Counted from the first letter of the stretch, positions 18,669-27,259 are shown. The stretch: DNA of 33,675 nt from Silvibacterium sp. (GCA_030037215.1 JASHRS010000104.1:1-33675); one strand, 5' to 3'. The notes: generated by a model from the sequence alone, not told the origin. Numbers and translations: made by a program.

Positions 18669-19795
18669 GCGATGTCATCGAACATCTTAAAAACTTGATC
18701 AGGATACCTTCTGTTTCATCATTATCGAATCGACCGATTATTGACTATGCACTTGGCGTGTTGCGAGAGGCACAGTGGCAGACTCGCATGATCACCTACA
18801 AGGATTCGGCAGGCATCGAGAAAGTCAATTTGATCGCAGCACCACAAAGCCATGACGCGAATGATCCTGCAACAGAATTGGCCTTTGTTTGCCATACCGA
18901 TACTGTTCCCTACCTGCCGGACTGGATCAAGGCAACCGACCCATACGTAAGCAACGGGATGCTGCACGGCTGCGGAGCCTGTGACGTAAAGGGGTTTCTC
19001 GCGTGCCTCTTAACCGTAATCAGTGAGACAGCTCCGTCGAAGACTGCTCGGAATCTACGCGTGGTGCTGACTGCTGATGAAGAGGTGGGCTGCGTTGGCA
19101 TGAGCCATTTGATCGCCGGCGGGCTGCTCCACCCCCGTAGAGTTGTCGTCGGCGAACCTACATCATTGCGCCCTGCGCGAGCCGGAAAGGGGTACTGCCT
19201 GGCAGAGATCACAGTGTTCGGGGAAGAAGCCCATAGTGCATTACCGGAAATGGGTAAATCAGCAATTTACAGGGCGGCTCGTCTGGTGAACGGAATCGAA
19301 GAACTTGCCCTGGAGCTTGCCAAAGAGAGACACGCATTCTTCTCGCCGGAGTTTACAACCCTCAATATTGGCACCATTCAAGGAGGCACGGCCAAAAATA
19401 TCATCCCGGGCCGGTGCTGCTTTCAGCTTGAGTGGAGACCGATTCCCAGTCAGCCGATAGATACCGTGCCGACGGCTGTATCGAGAGTTGCGGAGAAGCT
19501 CCGAGAATGTGATCCCACGTTTCTCTGGAATATGAATATCGCGCGGCAACAAGGGGGCTTTGAGACGGATGCGAACTGCGAGCTAGTGCGCTCGATGGAG
19601 GCGCTCACGCGGAGGAAAGCAACTTCGATTCCATTTGGATCGGAAGCAAGTCTTCTCGCTAATGCAGCAGCAGATGAAATTGTGGTGTTTGGCCCTGGCA
19701 ATATGCAATTCGCACACAGTAGCCGTGAGCGCGTGCCGCTCAATGAATTGAAAGAGGCAATCGTGATTTTGAAATCGCTAATTGCTTGTGGCTGA
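18665..19795 (+). CDS. M20-family deacylase (ArgE-like), candidate N-formylglutamate hydrolase
   Basis: Zinc-dependent M20 amidohydrolase of the acetylornithine deacetylase branch, 376 residues. ATG 18665 overlaps the hutF stop (ATGA). The metal centre is intact: H77-x-D79 in CHTDT, D107 in CDVKG, the general base pair E139-E140 in ADEEVG, a GEPTS motif and H351 in FAHSSRERVP. The AHSALPEMG segment marks the dimerisation domain. Overall it resembles ArgE, but nothing else of arginine biosynthesis is nearby. Being the last, translationally coupled gene after hutF, its likely substrate is the hutF product N-formyl-L-glutamate, taking the place of HutG. E. coli ArgE is known to accept several N-acyl and N-formyl amino acids, so the chemistry is compatible. 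The family is sure; the substrate is inferred. Confidence 0.85.
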   Translation: MSDVIEHLKNLIRIPSVSSLSNRPIIDYALGVLREAQWQTRMITYKDSAGIEKVNLIAAPQSHDANDPATELAFVCHTDTVPYLPDWIKATDPYVSNGMLHGCGACDVKGFLACLLTVISETAPSKTARNLRVVLTADEEVGCVGMSHLIAGGLLHPRRVVVGEPTSLRPARAGKGYCLAEITVFGEEAHSALPEMGKSAIYRAARLVNGIEELALELAKERHAFFSPEFTTLNIGTIQGGTAKNIIPGRCCFQLEWRPIPSQPIDTVPTAVSRVAEKLRECDPTFLWNMNIARQQGGFETDANCELVRSMEALTRRKATSIPFGSEASLLANAAADEIVVFGPGNMQFAHSSRERVPLNELKEAIVILKSLIACG

Positions 19796-19841
19796 ACGAA
19801 GACATCTCGCTGAGCGTTTTCGCGCAGTGACCGCAAAGAAA
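19796..19841. terminator. short convergent interval with weak hairpin
   Basis: Between the converging M20 and VWA genes a CTGaGCG-TTTT-CGCgCAG stem (19810-19827, one mismatch) could act on both strands. There is no T-run, so terminator function is doubtful. Confidence 0.25.
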
Positions 19842-20930
19842 TTACTGGTGATCAGGTTGCGACGCTGGTGCAGCAGGAGGCTCAGAGGATACTGCCGCCT
19901 GCTGTAGTAGGCGGTAGCCGTCTCGAGTTCGCACGCGATACTTTGCAAGATCTTTACCTACCAGCTTCACACTTATGGAACGCCAACCTCGATTACTGTT
20001 AACTTTGGGGTAATAGGTGATCGTGTAGAGGTGTGCCAGATCATCGCGAATGGAGCCAAATGCGAGCTTTTCGTCCTGCCAGTCTTTCGCGAAGTATGCT
20101 TTGCCACCAGTGGCCTTGCTCATTCGTTCGAACACGGCGGTTGACATCGGGTCTTCCTCAGCCGCCCGGGTGCTGATGATGTAAATGATCGTTCCGGTTG
20201 ATTGGGCCAGTTCTTCCACATCTTCTGGAGGAATGGAACTAGCATCGTCCGGACCATTCGAGAACACGACGATCGCCTTTCGCCCACGGAGCTGGGCTGC
20301 GTCTCTAACGGTGAGCAGCAAGCAGTTATAGAGAGCAGCTTCGTCTCCCGCAACCGTGTTGCGTACGCCTCGAAGGACAACGGAACGGTCGGAGGTTAGT
20401 GGCGTGGATCGGGATAAATCTCGACTGTAGGAATAGAAAGCAATTTTGTCTGCGTCCTGCATGGAACGGATGAAGCCCACAATGGCATCCTGGGCATAGA
20501 CAAATCCCCGGTACATGTAGTCGCTGGTATCAAACAAGATAAAGACGCTGGCTCCGGCAAGATGTGAAGCCAACGGCTGCGCCTGTGCCTCAATGGCGTT
20601 ATCCCCCTCAGAGGAAGCCGGCTTGACATCTGGGGTCGCTGCTTGCTGGCTGGACTGTATGGTGTTTGCTGCTCCGCTAATGATTTCGCCGCCCTCCTCA
20701 AAGGAGGAGATTGTTTCTGGAATCTTATCCTCTGTAATTGCAAAGTTGTCCGGACGAAGCCCTGTGACGTAATGCCCTTTCTTGTCAGTTACCGCGACAT
20801 TCAGTTGCACTAGAACAACATTGACAAGAATGCGCGAGTGATCTTCCTGCGCTGCTGGTTGACGGTTGCCATCGGCATGAAAGAACAGAACCAGACATAA
20901 TCCTGTGCTGATAATAGATCTCGTTGCCAT
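19842..20930 (-). CDS. secreted VWA-domain protein, acidobacterial type
   Basis: 362-residue protein resembling the VWFA-related family (TIGR03436) expanded in acidobacteria. An N-terminal hydrophobic segment (about 5-20) looks like a signal peptide. Residues 35-75 form a short beta domain with NVAVTDKKGHYVTGL and DNFAITEDK, typical of that family, followed by a low-complexity linker (85-125) and the VWA domain (about 127-300). The metal-site motif is D134-T-S136-D-Y138, lacking the final serine of the canonical DxSxS, so cation binding may be weak. The tail is Ala/Pro/Gln-rich. The start ATG 20930 lies 28 bases after the large secreted protein gene ends, on the same strand, so the two very likely share a transcript. 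Function unknown; VWA domains usually mediate protein binding. Confidence 0.85.
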   Translation of the reverse strand: MATRSIISTGLCLVLFFHADGNRQPAAQEDHSRILVNVVLVQLNVAVTDKKGHYVTGLRPDNFAITEDKIPETISSFEEGGEIISGAANTIQSSQQAATPDVKPASSEGDNAIEAQAQPLASHLAGASVFILFDTSDYMYRGFVYAQDAIVGFIRSMQDADKIAFYSYSRDLSRSTPLTSDRSVVLRGVRNTVAGDEAALYNCLLLTVRDAAQLRGRKAIVVFSNGPDDASSIPPEDVEELAQSTGTIIYIISTRAAEEDPMSTAVFERMSKATGGKAYFAKDWQDEKLAFGSIRDDLAHLYTITYYPKVNSNRGWRSISVKLVGKDLAKYRVRTRDGYRLLQQAAVSSEPPAAPASQPDHQ

Positions 20931-20958
20931 AATGTCCCTATGTCCTACTCATCCTGTT

Positions 20959-23900
20959 CTAGTGTTGAATCGTAACTCCAGGTGTTGCAACCGCAATTTG
21001 GCCCTCTCGAAACTCCTGTCCGGTTTGTTCCATTGCACGCAATAATGCGGGCCAGTCTTCCAGATCAGTGGCAAAGATATTTGCGATCATACGCCGGGTC
21101 AGAACAGGCACTAACAAGTTCAGTGCCGTCGGAGAATATCCCATTTCATCGGCAAGCCGGGCCCAGTAAAGATTTGTCGACTCCCAGGACTCGCCCAGCA
21201 AACGGTACCCATACCCCGCAAAAGCAGGAAAGGGTTTTACTGCCAGAATTCCACATGCATTAGTTTGCGCAAGGGTTGGATGCGGAACACCGAAGTCTAT
21301 CGAGAGGCGCTCCGGATTGGTTTCCGACGAATCGCTCCGCACAAGGTTGTCCAGCTCCTGGCCAGCCGGTCCCGAGGAAACGGCATCTGCTGGAAACTCT
21401 TTTCTAAACTCGACAGCCAGATAGAACTTTTCGACCGGTGTGATTTGTGGAATCAGCGCAGTCGCATCATCTTGATTTGTTAGGGAGCGTTCGGTGAATT
21501 CCAGCCGTTTCGGCTCCATTAAATCCGAGAGGATAGCGATGATTCGTCCACGCAATTGTGCGTTTTGCGCTGAATCAATTAACAACTCCTCTCCAACCCG
21601 CTGATACAGCGCTACGGCGTGTAGTTCCTTCGGGTCAATTCCCCACCAGCGTGGCTGCACTGCACTCACGAGAAGTGCAGGTACCACCGCTTTCCATATC
21701 AGTGCCTGGACATGATCAGGAGCAATGAAGTCTTCTTCCGTCGATGCCAGTGCATATGGTAAATCGGCCAGCGAGCCAATCAGATAGGCCCCTCCACCAG
21801 CTGTTACGCCAACACCGATCAGATCCGGAGAGTCCCAGATCGTGTCATAGCCTTGAATTGAAACTCCTGTAAAGTCGTGCGACCGTACAAATAGGGGGTT
21901 GTGATGTAATGCCTGGGATCCGGGTGGCTCGTAATAGGCATAGTTCAAACCCACCAGCGTATCCCTTAGAAAGGGCGCAAGCTGTCCGCGCGCTGCCTCA
22001 AGTTGCGCTCCCGAGGCTGGCCTTTGGATCACCTTGGTGAGATCAGTACGGACCTGTAATTCGGCGTGCCGACTGGTATAAATTCCTGGCGCCCATGAAA
22101 TCTTCTCGCTCTCAGTAAAAATTGGGCGCGGCATCTCGAAATCGCGTAGAGTTCCAGCAAGCTGAACCAGTTGATCGCGCATCGATGCCCCATGCGCCAT
22201 CTCATCTAGGCCGTCATAGAGGCCGAATAGCGTGTCGAGAGAAGCGAGTCGCTGATCGTCCAACACGGTGCGTATTCGTTCCGCTAACTCCATATGGACG
22301 CGCTGCCCATCCTCACTGGTCTGGGGAGGGCCTGCGAGCAGATCGATAATCTGATCCTGGGACAGGTCAGCAGTGCCTTTCACATTGATTAAGAGAGACC
22401 TGAGTGAGCTGCGGCTTGCGTTGAAGAGCTGCATGGATGAGGAGGCCGCAGTAAAGGGCTGAACCACCTCCTGCCAGGATTGATTAATTTTGTCGCTGGG
22501 AATCTCCCGCTGGCGGGCGAGGATTTGCCAGAGGCCTACATTTGCCTGGAAAGCCCCCATTGCATTTGCGCGAAGCGGAGCAGGTTCGATTTTACTTACT
22601 GCGTCAGCAGCATTGATGAACAGCGTAATGGATGAATCGTTCAGCGCCGGAAATTCCGAAAAGATCGGGTACCAGTCATGGAATTGGAAGAAATTACCGT
22701 CAATGAGACGAATTGTTTTTTCTGACAGGTGTTCTTGCCCGGCGCGGGAAAGGTCGATTGCACTGAGGGCAAGGTAGAGCTGCAATGGACCGGTATCTGT
22801 TTCAAAGCGGGAACAGGCAACGAGAGTCAAGAGAACCTGATCCGGAGTATCCCATGTATTCGCATGCTTCACCCAGCCTCGAATCAGTTCGGGGGTTGAA
22901 TCCTGCGAGAGAATTTCGCGCCAGACCGTTAGACTGCCCGGAATATAAGGCTGGCCGTTCGGTTGCCACTGCAGGCGCGTGAATAGAACCATAAGATCAG
23001 CATTTCTTGGGAATACGCCTCTCGTCGAACCGCCTCCGGAATCCGGCCTGCGATAAACATCATAGAGGAGCTTTAGACGCGGTTCCTGCGTAAGGTGGAA
23101 TTGTTGCTCGCGGCTTACATGAGCCATTGCATCGAAATAGGCCGCAAGCCAGCCGTGATCCTTTGCTAAAAGATGAAGCACAAAACTGACTGGCGATGTC
23201 GGACTCGCTCCTGCGATATCTTCCCAGCTGCGCTCGGCAGCTTGCCCGCCGGGTACAAGAACGTGTCCCGAATGAACAGATATCTGACTTCCGTAGAAAT
23301 CCAGCGCTGGCGCAACAGGGAGCAGCGCTCTTAGCGCTCGTCTCAGTGCGATCTGCGTCTCCTGATCGTTCTTTGATAATGCCCAGTACAAGCGATCAAC
23401 GCTCTCATCATGTAGCAACACATCGACCAAACCGACGTCATTTTTGTGTCTCGTAGAACTAATATCAGTCCAGTCCTTTTCACTGAACAGAACTGGAACC
23501 CGAGTGTCGGGAAATGAATAAGTAAAGGGAGTTTGTTCCTGAAGCGAGTCCTCGAGCCGCGTTAATGGAAAGCCTGAATCGAGAGTCAGAAATGCCCGCT
23601 CGGCATTTACAGCCCTGAGATATGCATTTTTCTGACCGCAGGTTTGCTCGAACTCGTAGCCGAGAACCTGGATTAGCTTCACCGCATCGTCGCAACCAGC
23701 AACCCGAATGGTGCCGTCGTTGCCGGCAAGCTGCCGGAGTTCTCGCGCATATTGAACATAGCGGTTCAACAGAAGCAGGAATTCCGTTTCCTGACCGTTC
23801 TCATATCCGCGCAGATAGACATTGCGAGCTAGCAGAGGCAAGACATCCTCAGGAGAAATTTCCTGACTGATCCCTGCCATGCGCAGGAAAGATCGAAGCT

Positions 23901-24060
23901 GACCTGGGATCACCACACTCTCGGAGACATCCGAGTGTGTTTCCTCAGCATGAGCTACAGATTGCGTCTGCGCGAGATGACCACTAGCGACAGCATAGCA
24001 AGTGCCCAGGCAGAGAAAGCCAGATGTGAGTATGCCGAGCGAACGAAGAGGAAGTTTCAT
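20959..24060 (-). CDS. large secreted protein of unknown function
   Basis: 1033 residues that I cannot assign to a family. Residues 1-27 (MKLPLR, then a hydrophobic run to AVASG) are a signal peptide. The remainder is soluble, rich in amphipathic helices, with no transmembrane segment and no obvious catalytic signature. Visible landmarks are GYENGQETEFLLLLNRY (about 110), a Gly-rich DSGGGSTRG near 350 and GVGVTAGGGAYLIGSL near 790. Two cysteines occur close together at about 125-145. It is the first gene of a two-gene unit with the VWA protein, 28 bases apart, and is read away from the long 24061-24663 gap. GAGAGG lies twelve bases upstream of the ATG, a rather long spacing. A scaffold, binding protein or unrecognised hydrolase are all possible. 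Confidence 0.8.
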   Translation of the reverse strand: MKLPLRSLGILTSGFLCLGTCYAVASGHLAQTQSVAHAEETHSDVSESVVIPGQLRSFLRMAGISQEISPEDVLPLLARNVYLRGYENGQETEFLLLLNRYVQYARELRQLAGNDGTIRVAGCDDAVKLIQVLGYEFEQTCGQKNAYLRAVNAERAFLTLDSGFPLTRLEDSLQEQTPFTYSFPDTRVPVLFSEKDWTDISSTRHKNDVGLVDVLLHDESVDRLYWALSKNDQETQIALRRALRALLPVAPALDFYGSQISVHSGHVLVPGGQAAERSWEDIAGASPTSPVSFVLHLLAKDHGWLAAYFDAMAHVSREQQFHLTQEPRLKLLYDVYRRPDSGGGSTRGVFPRNADLMVLFTRLQWQPNGQPYIPGSLTVWREILSQDSTPELIRGWVKHANTWDTPDQVLLTLVACSRFETDTGPLQLYLALSAIDLSRAGQEHLSEKTIRLIDGNFFQFHDWYPIFSEFPALNDSSITLFINAADAVSKIEPAPLRANAMGAFQANVGLWQILARQREIPSDKINQSWQEVVQPFTAASSSMQLFNASRSSLRSLLINVKGTADLSQDQIIDLLAGPPQTSEDGQRVHMELAERIRTVLDDQRLASLDTLFGLYDGLDEMAHGASMRDQLVQLAGTLRDFEMPRPIFTESEKISWAPGIYTSRHAELQVRTDLTKVIQRPASGAQLEAARGQLAPFLRDTLVGLNYAYYEPPGSQALHHNPLFVRSHDFTGVSIQGYDTIWDSPDLIGVGVTAGGGAYLIGSLADLPYALASTEEDFIAPDHVQALIWKAVVPALLVSAVQPRWWGIDPKELHAVALYQRVGEELLIDSAQNAQLRGRIIAILSDLMEPKRLEFTERSLTNQDDATALIPQITPVEKFYLAVEFRKEFPADAVSSGPAGQELDNLVRSDSSETNPERLSIDFGVPHPTLAQTNACGILAVKPFPAFAGYGYRLLGESWESTNLYWARLADEMGYSPTALNLLVPVLTRRMIANIFATDLEDWPALLRAMEQTGQEFREGQIAVATPGVTIQH

Positions 24061-24663
24061 AAGCCGAATGCACCTCTCGAATCCTCAAGCTTTGTCTTAG
24101 GAGAACGACACCATTATGTGTCGCGAACAAAGCAAATCAGAACAATCTGGAGTGACGGCTGACCTAGCCCCTCAGAGGCTCAGATTTGCCTCAAGATTGA
24201 CGCTGGCCATTCTACCTGCTCATACGTGCGTCGTACGTAAGACTTGATCGGGGGACTTGCTTAACTGGCGAACCATTGTCGCAAATTTTGGCTCTCTTGC
24301 GCGAAATTTTGGTGAAGTAGTGGAATAAAGGCGGATGGCCCCGATCACGGGGAGTTCGATGATTCGGTGAATGCGATACCCCGTCGCGCTAACTTCAGGC
24401 AATTTTGTTGACCTCGCTCAATATATGTGGCACGAGGCCAGCGCCAAGGCCGACTCTACCTATGTGATTTATTTTGTGTTGGTTAAATAAGATCCAACTG
24501 TATTCATATTGAACGCAGGATGCGTGGTGACTGCTTTTATCAAGGATATTGCAACCAGCTTACGAACCCTGCCCGCACCCGTTTACCGCACTAATGATGG
24601 TGAACCCTGCAGGAACACGATAGACTCCGAATTTGTAATAACCCGCTTTATCGGAACTCAAAC
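24061..24663. promoter_or_regulatory. 600-base divergent intergenic region
   Basis: Contains the promoters of the large secreted protein (minus) and the SulP gene (plus). Visible elements are an inverted repeat CGACAC-N6-GTGTCG (24106-24123) whose minus-strand spacer includes a CATAAT -10-like box; two direct copies of AAATTTTGG (24283-24291 and 24304-24312) exactly 21 bases apart; and a CCCCG-ATCA-CGGGG hairpin (24339-24352). I see no convincing gene; a 60-codon minus-strand frame at 24220-24402 has no ribosome site. The size leaves room for an undetected RNA or long leader. Confidence 0.4.
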
Positions 24664-26334
24664 TTGCTGAAACTCTTTCAGGGTGCCAGACCGTTGAAGC
24701 GCGCGTCTGCGCTGCGTGATTCCTTCGCCGGAATCACGCTTGCGGCTATGAACATTCCACAGGCCATTGGCTACACCACGATCGCAGGCATGCCTGTGGT
24801 CACGGGCCTATATTCGCTGCTATTACCACTTGTTGCATTCGCGACCTTCGGTTCTTCCCGTTTTCTGGTGGTCTCCGCTGACTCTGCTACTGCGGCCATC
24901 TTTGCCGGAGGTGTTTCCGGCATGGCGCCCATGGCCAGCCCGCGGTATGTGGCGCTGGCAGGCGCGGTTGCGTTGCTTACATCCGGATTTTTACTCTTGG
25001 CTCGATTGTTCAAGCTGGGCTTCATCGCCGATTTTCTTCCTCAAACCGTACTCGCAGGCTTTCTCACTGGAGTTGGGTTTCAGGTCGGAATTGCGGTGTT
25101 GGGACAGATGCTTGGTTTGCAGATACTTGCCCACCGGACAATTTGGCAATTCACCGAAGTTGTTCAGAAATTGCCGGAAGTTCATATACCAACTCTGTTA
25201 ATTGCTGTCACAGCAGTCGTAGGCCTGCTACTACTCGAACGTTTTGGACGAAGAGCACCGGGAGCGATCATCGCGGTTGTCGGAGCAATCGTTGCGAGCC
25301 GAATCTGGAACTTTGCGGGACATGGCATCGCTGTCATCGGTCCAGTGGCAGGGGGACTTCCACATTTTGGCTTCCCTGCTGTTGGCTGGCGGGATATCTC
25401 TCCGCTGATTCCAGTAGCCTTATCATGCTGCATCATGATCATCACGCAGAGTGCGGCGACTGCCCGCTTCTATGCGACGCGCCATCAGCAGCAGTTAGAC
25501 GAAAACATGGATCTTACCGGTATTGCCGCAGCGAATGCAGTGGCCGGTCTGAGCGGGACCTTTGTTGTCAATGGAAGCCCCACGCAAACAGCGATGGTGG
25601 AAAGCGCCGGTGCTCAGAGCCAGGTGGCACAGCTTGCAACAGCGGTAACCGTGGCACTCGTATTGCTCTTCCTGACCAAGCCTCTTCAATATCTTCCGCA
25701 ATGCGTGCTCGGCGCGCTGGTCTTTGTTATTGCGATCCGGCTTTTGAGGTTTCAGTCTCTCGCGGCAATTCGCCGAGAGAGCCCTGGTGAATTCGCGCTG
25801 GCCATGTTGACTGCCGCTGTTGTTGTCACTGCCGGTGTTGAACAAGGAATATTGCTGGCGATGATCCTCTCGTTATTCCGTGTCGTCAGACACAGCTATC
25901 ACCCCCATACTGGCGTGATGATTCCAAACAAGGATGGATCGTGGAACCTCCAGTCGGTCTCTCCCGACACAATGACAGAGCCAGGATTGGTGATGTATCG
26001 GTTTGGAGCAACGCTGTTCTATGCCAATGCCAATAGGTTCGCCGAAGAGGTTAATACCCTTGTAGGAAATGAGTCGCCCTCGCCGGTTCGCTGGCTGATC
26101 GTCGATGCGGAAGCTATCACACACCTGGATTATTCAGCAGCGAGGGTTGTCCAGAAGTTGCAGATGAACTTGACGAACCGAGGCGTTCAATTTGGTTTCG
26201 CCAGAATGCCATGGGGCTTGAAGGCGGATTTTGCGCGCCATCACCTAGCTGAAACAACCGACTCATCGCGAATTTTCAACCGGCTTCACGACGCACTCTC
26301 TGCTTTTGATAACTGGCAGCGCCAGAGCCAGTGA
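24664..26334 (+). CDS. SulP-family anion transporter with STAS domain
   Basis: Inner-membrane SulP (SLC26) carrier, 556 residues. The start is TTG 24664; no ATG or GTG precedes the first conserved helix, and an ATG at codon 29 would cut into it. The SulP signature is at 20-55 (SFAGITLAAMNIPQAIGYTT, then AGMPVVTGLY). The transport domain runs to about 410, with the conserved NGSPTQTA near 303-310 in the GLSGTF region. The cytoplasmic STAS domain spans about 442-550, with D489-Y-S491 in the loop that in anti-sigma-factor antagonists is phosphorylated. Relatives carry sulfate, bicarbonate or dicarboxylates; the substrate is not readable here. It stands alone between a long upstream gap and a tRNA on the other strand. 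Confidence 0.91.
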   Translation: MLKLFQGARPLKRASALRDSFAGITLAAMNIPQAIGYTTIAGMPVVTGLYSLLLPLVAFATFGSSRFLVVSADSATAAIFAGGVSGMAPMASPRYVALAGAVALLTSGFLLLARLFKLGFIADFLPQTVLAGFLTGVGFQVGIAVLGQMLGLQILAHRTIWQFTEVVQKLPEVHIPTLLIAVTAVVGLLLLERFGRRAPGAIIAVVGAIVASRIWNFAGHGIAVIGPVAGGLPHFGFPAVGWRDISPLIPVALSCCIMIITQSAATARFYATRHQQQLDENMDLTGIAAANAVAGLSGTFVVNGSPTQTAMVESAGAQSQVAQLATAVTVALVLLFLTKPLQYLPQCVLGALVFVIAIRLLRFQSLAAIRRESPGEFALAMLTAAVVVTAGVEQGILLAMILSLFRVVRHSYHPHTGVMIPNKDGSWNLQSVSPDTMTEPGLVMYRFGATLFYANANRFAEEVNTLVGNESPSPVRWLIVDAEAITHLDYSAARVVQKLQMNLTNRGVQFGFARMPWGLKADFARHHLAETTDSSRIFNRLHDALSAFDNWQRQSQ

Positions 26335-26376
26335 AGGTTGCAGAAGCTCTCTGTGAAGCGATCCAAGCCATTTTTC

Positions 26377-26452
26377 TGGAGCACCGGGCGGGAATTGAAC
26401 CCGCGAGTACTGGTTTTGCAGACCAGCGCGTTAGCCACTTCGCCACCGGTGC
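26377..26452 (-). tRNA. tRNA-Cys (anticodon GCA), first copy, CCA encoded
   Basis: Complete cloverleaf on the minus strand. Acceptor stem GCACCGG/CCGGTGC, T8, three-base-pair D stem GCG/CGC, anticodon stem CTGGT/ACCAG around the loop CTGCAAA (anticodon GCA), T stem GCGGG/CCCGC with TTCAATT loop, discriminator T73 and encoded CCA. U73 with GCA is the expected cysteine identity set. It lies between the SulP gene (convergent) and the end of the peroxiredoxin gene (same strand). Confidence 0.95.
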
Positions 26453-26457
26453 TCACG

Positions 26458-26496
26458 TCCGCCGCGCCTGACGCCTGAGTAGCGCGACGCGGCGGA
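26458..26496. repeat. long inverted repeat between peroxiredoxin gene and tRNA-Cys
   Basis: Perfect nine-base arms TCCGCCGCG (26458-26466) and CGCGGCGGA (26488-26496) flank a 21-base loop. It begins 25 bases after the peroxiredoxin stop on the minus strand and ends five bases before the tRNA. No T-run follows, so it may be an RNA-processing or transcript-stabilising hairpin and not a classical terminator. Confidence 0.55.
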
Positions 26497-26521
26497 AATC
26501 TGGATACAACGATAACAGCGT

Positions 26522-27178
26522 TTACCGTGGCTGGGCAGCGGTGCGCAGGTAGGGTTTGACGGTCTTGTAGCCCGGGAAGACTTTGTCGGCCTCCTCATTG
26601 GAAACAGCCCCGCTGATGATGATGTCCTCACCCTGCTTCCAGTTCGCCGGGGTTGAGACCTTGTGCCTGGTCGTGAGCTGAATCGAGTCCAGCACGCGGA
26701 TGATCTCATCGAAGTTACGACCCGTGGACATGGGATAGGTGAGGGTCAGCTTGATGCGCTTGTCGGGGCCAATGACAAAAACGGTGCGCACAGGAGCGTT
26801 GAGCGCCGGCGTGCGGCCTTCAGAGCTGTCGCCTGCATCGGCGGCCAGCATGTCATAGAGCTTGGCGATCTTCAGCTCGGGGTCGCCGATAATGGGGTAG
26901 TTCACATCGTACCCGCCTACGTCCTTGATGTCCTGCGCCCACTTGCTATGGTCGCTCACGCGGTCGACGCTGAGTCCGATGACTTTGGCGCCACGGGCGG
27001 CGAACTCTTTTTCCAGAGCGGCCACCGCTCCCAGCTCGGTGGTGCAAACGGGAGTGAAGTCTTTAGGGTGCGAGAAGAATACTGCCCAGTTGTCGCCAAT
27101 CCACTCATGAAAACGGATGGTTCCCTGGGTTGTCTCTGCGGTGAAATCAGGCGCTACATCGTTAATACGGAGTGACAT
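26522..27178 (-). CDS. 1-Cys peroxiredoxin (Prx6 type)
   Basis: Thiol peroxidase that reduces hydrogen peroxide and organic peroxides in the cytosol; 218 residues. The peroxidatic cysteine is C45 in DFTPVCTTELG, with the supporting proline and threonine in place. There is no resolving cysteine later in the chain and the long C-terminal domain (about 165-218, with NWKQGEDIIISG) is that of the Prx6 subfamily. ATG 27178 follows AGAGG by nine bases. A strong hairpin terminator lies about 50 bases upstream on the same strand, so the gene either has its own promoter below it or is controlled by readthrough. An external thiol must regenerate it; the partner is not in the window. Confidence 0.93.
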   Translation of the reverse strand: MSLRINDVAPDFTAETTQGTIRFHEWIGDNWAVFFSHPKDFTPVCTTELGAVAALEKEFAARGAKVIGLSVDRVSDHSKWAQDIKDVGGYDVNYPIIGDPELKIAKLYDMLAADAGDSSEGRTPALNAPVRTVFVIGPDKRIKLTLTYPMSTGRNFDEIIRVLDSIQLTTRHKVSTPANWKQGEDIIISGAVSNEEADKVFPGYKTVKPYLRTAAQPR

Positions 27179-27228
27179 GTCGATTTGCCTCTTTCGAATT
27201 CCTGCTGAGTAAAAACAGTTGTGAAACT

Positions 27229-27259
27229 AAAAAACCCCCGGCATCTTCTGTGCGGGGGG
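27229..27259 (-). terminator. rho-independent terminator upstream of the peroxiredoxin gene
   Basis: Minus-strand hairpin CCCCC-C-GCA / TGC-C-GGGGG (one C-C mismatch, seven-base loop) immediately followed by six T residues (27234-27229). It would stop transcripts coming from the S10 peptidase gene or from the promoter at 27402-27374, before the peroxiredoxin gene. Confidence 0.8.

Noticed and set aside
18665-19795. Straight annotation of the M20 gene as argE (arginine biosynthesis)
   Set aside because: No arginine genes are nearby and translation is coupled to hutF, so the gene symbol was withheld.
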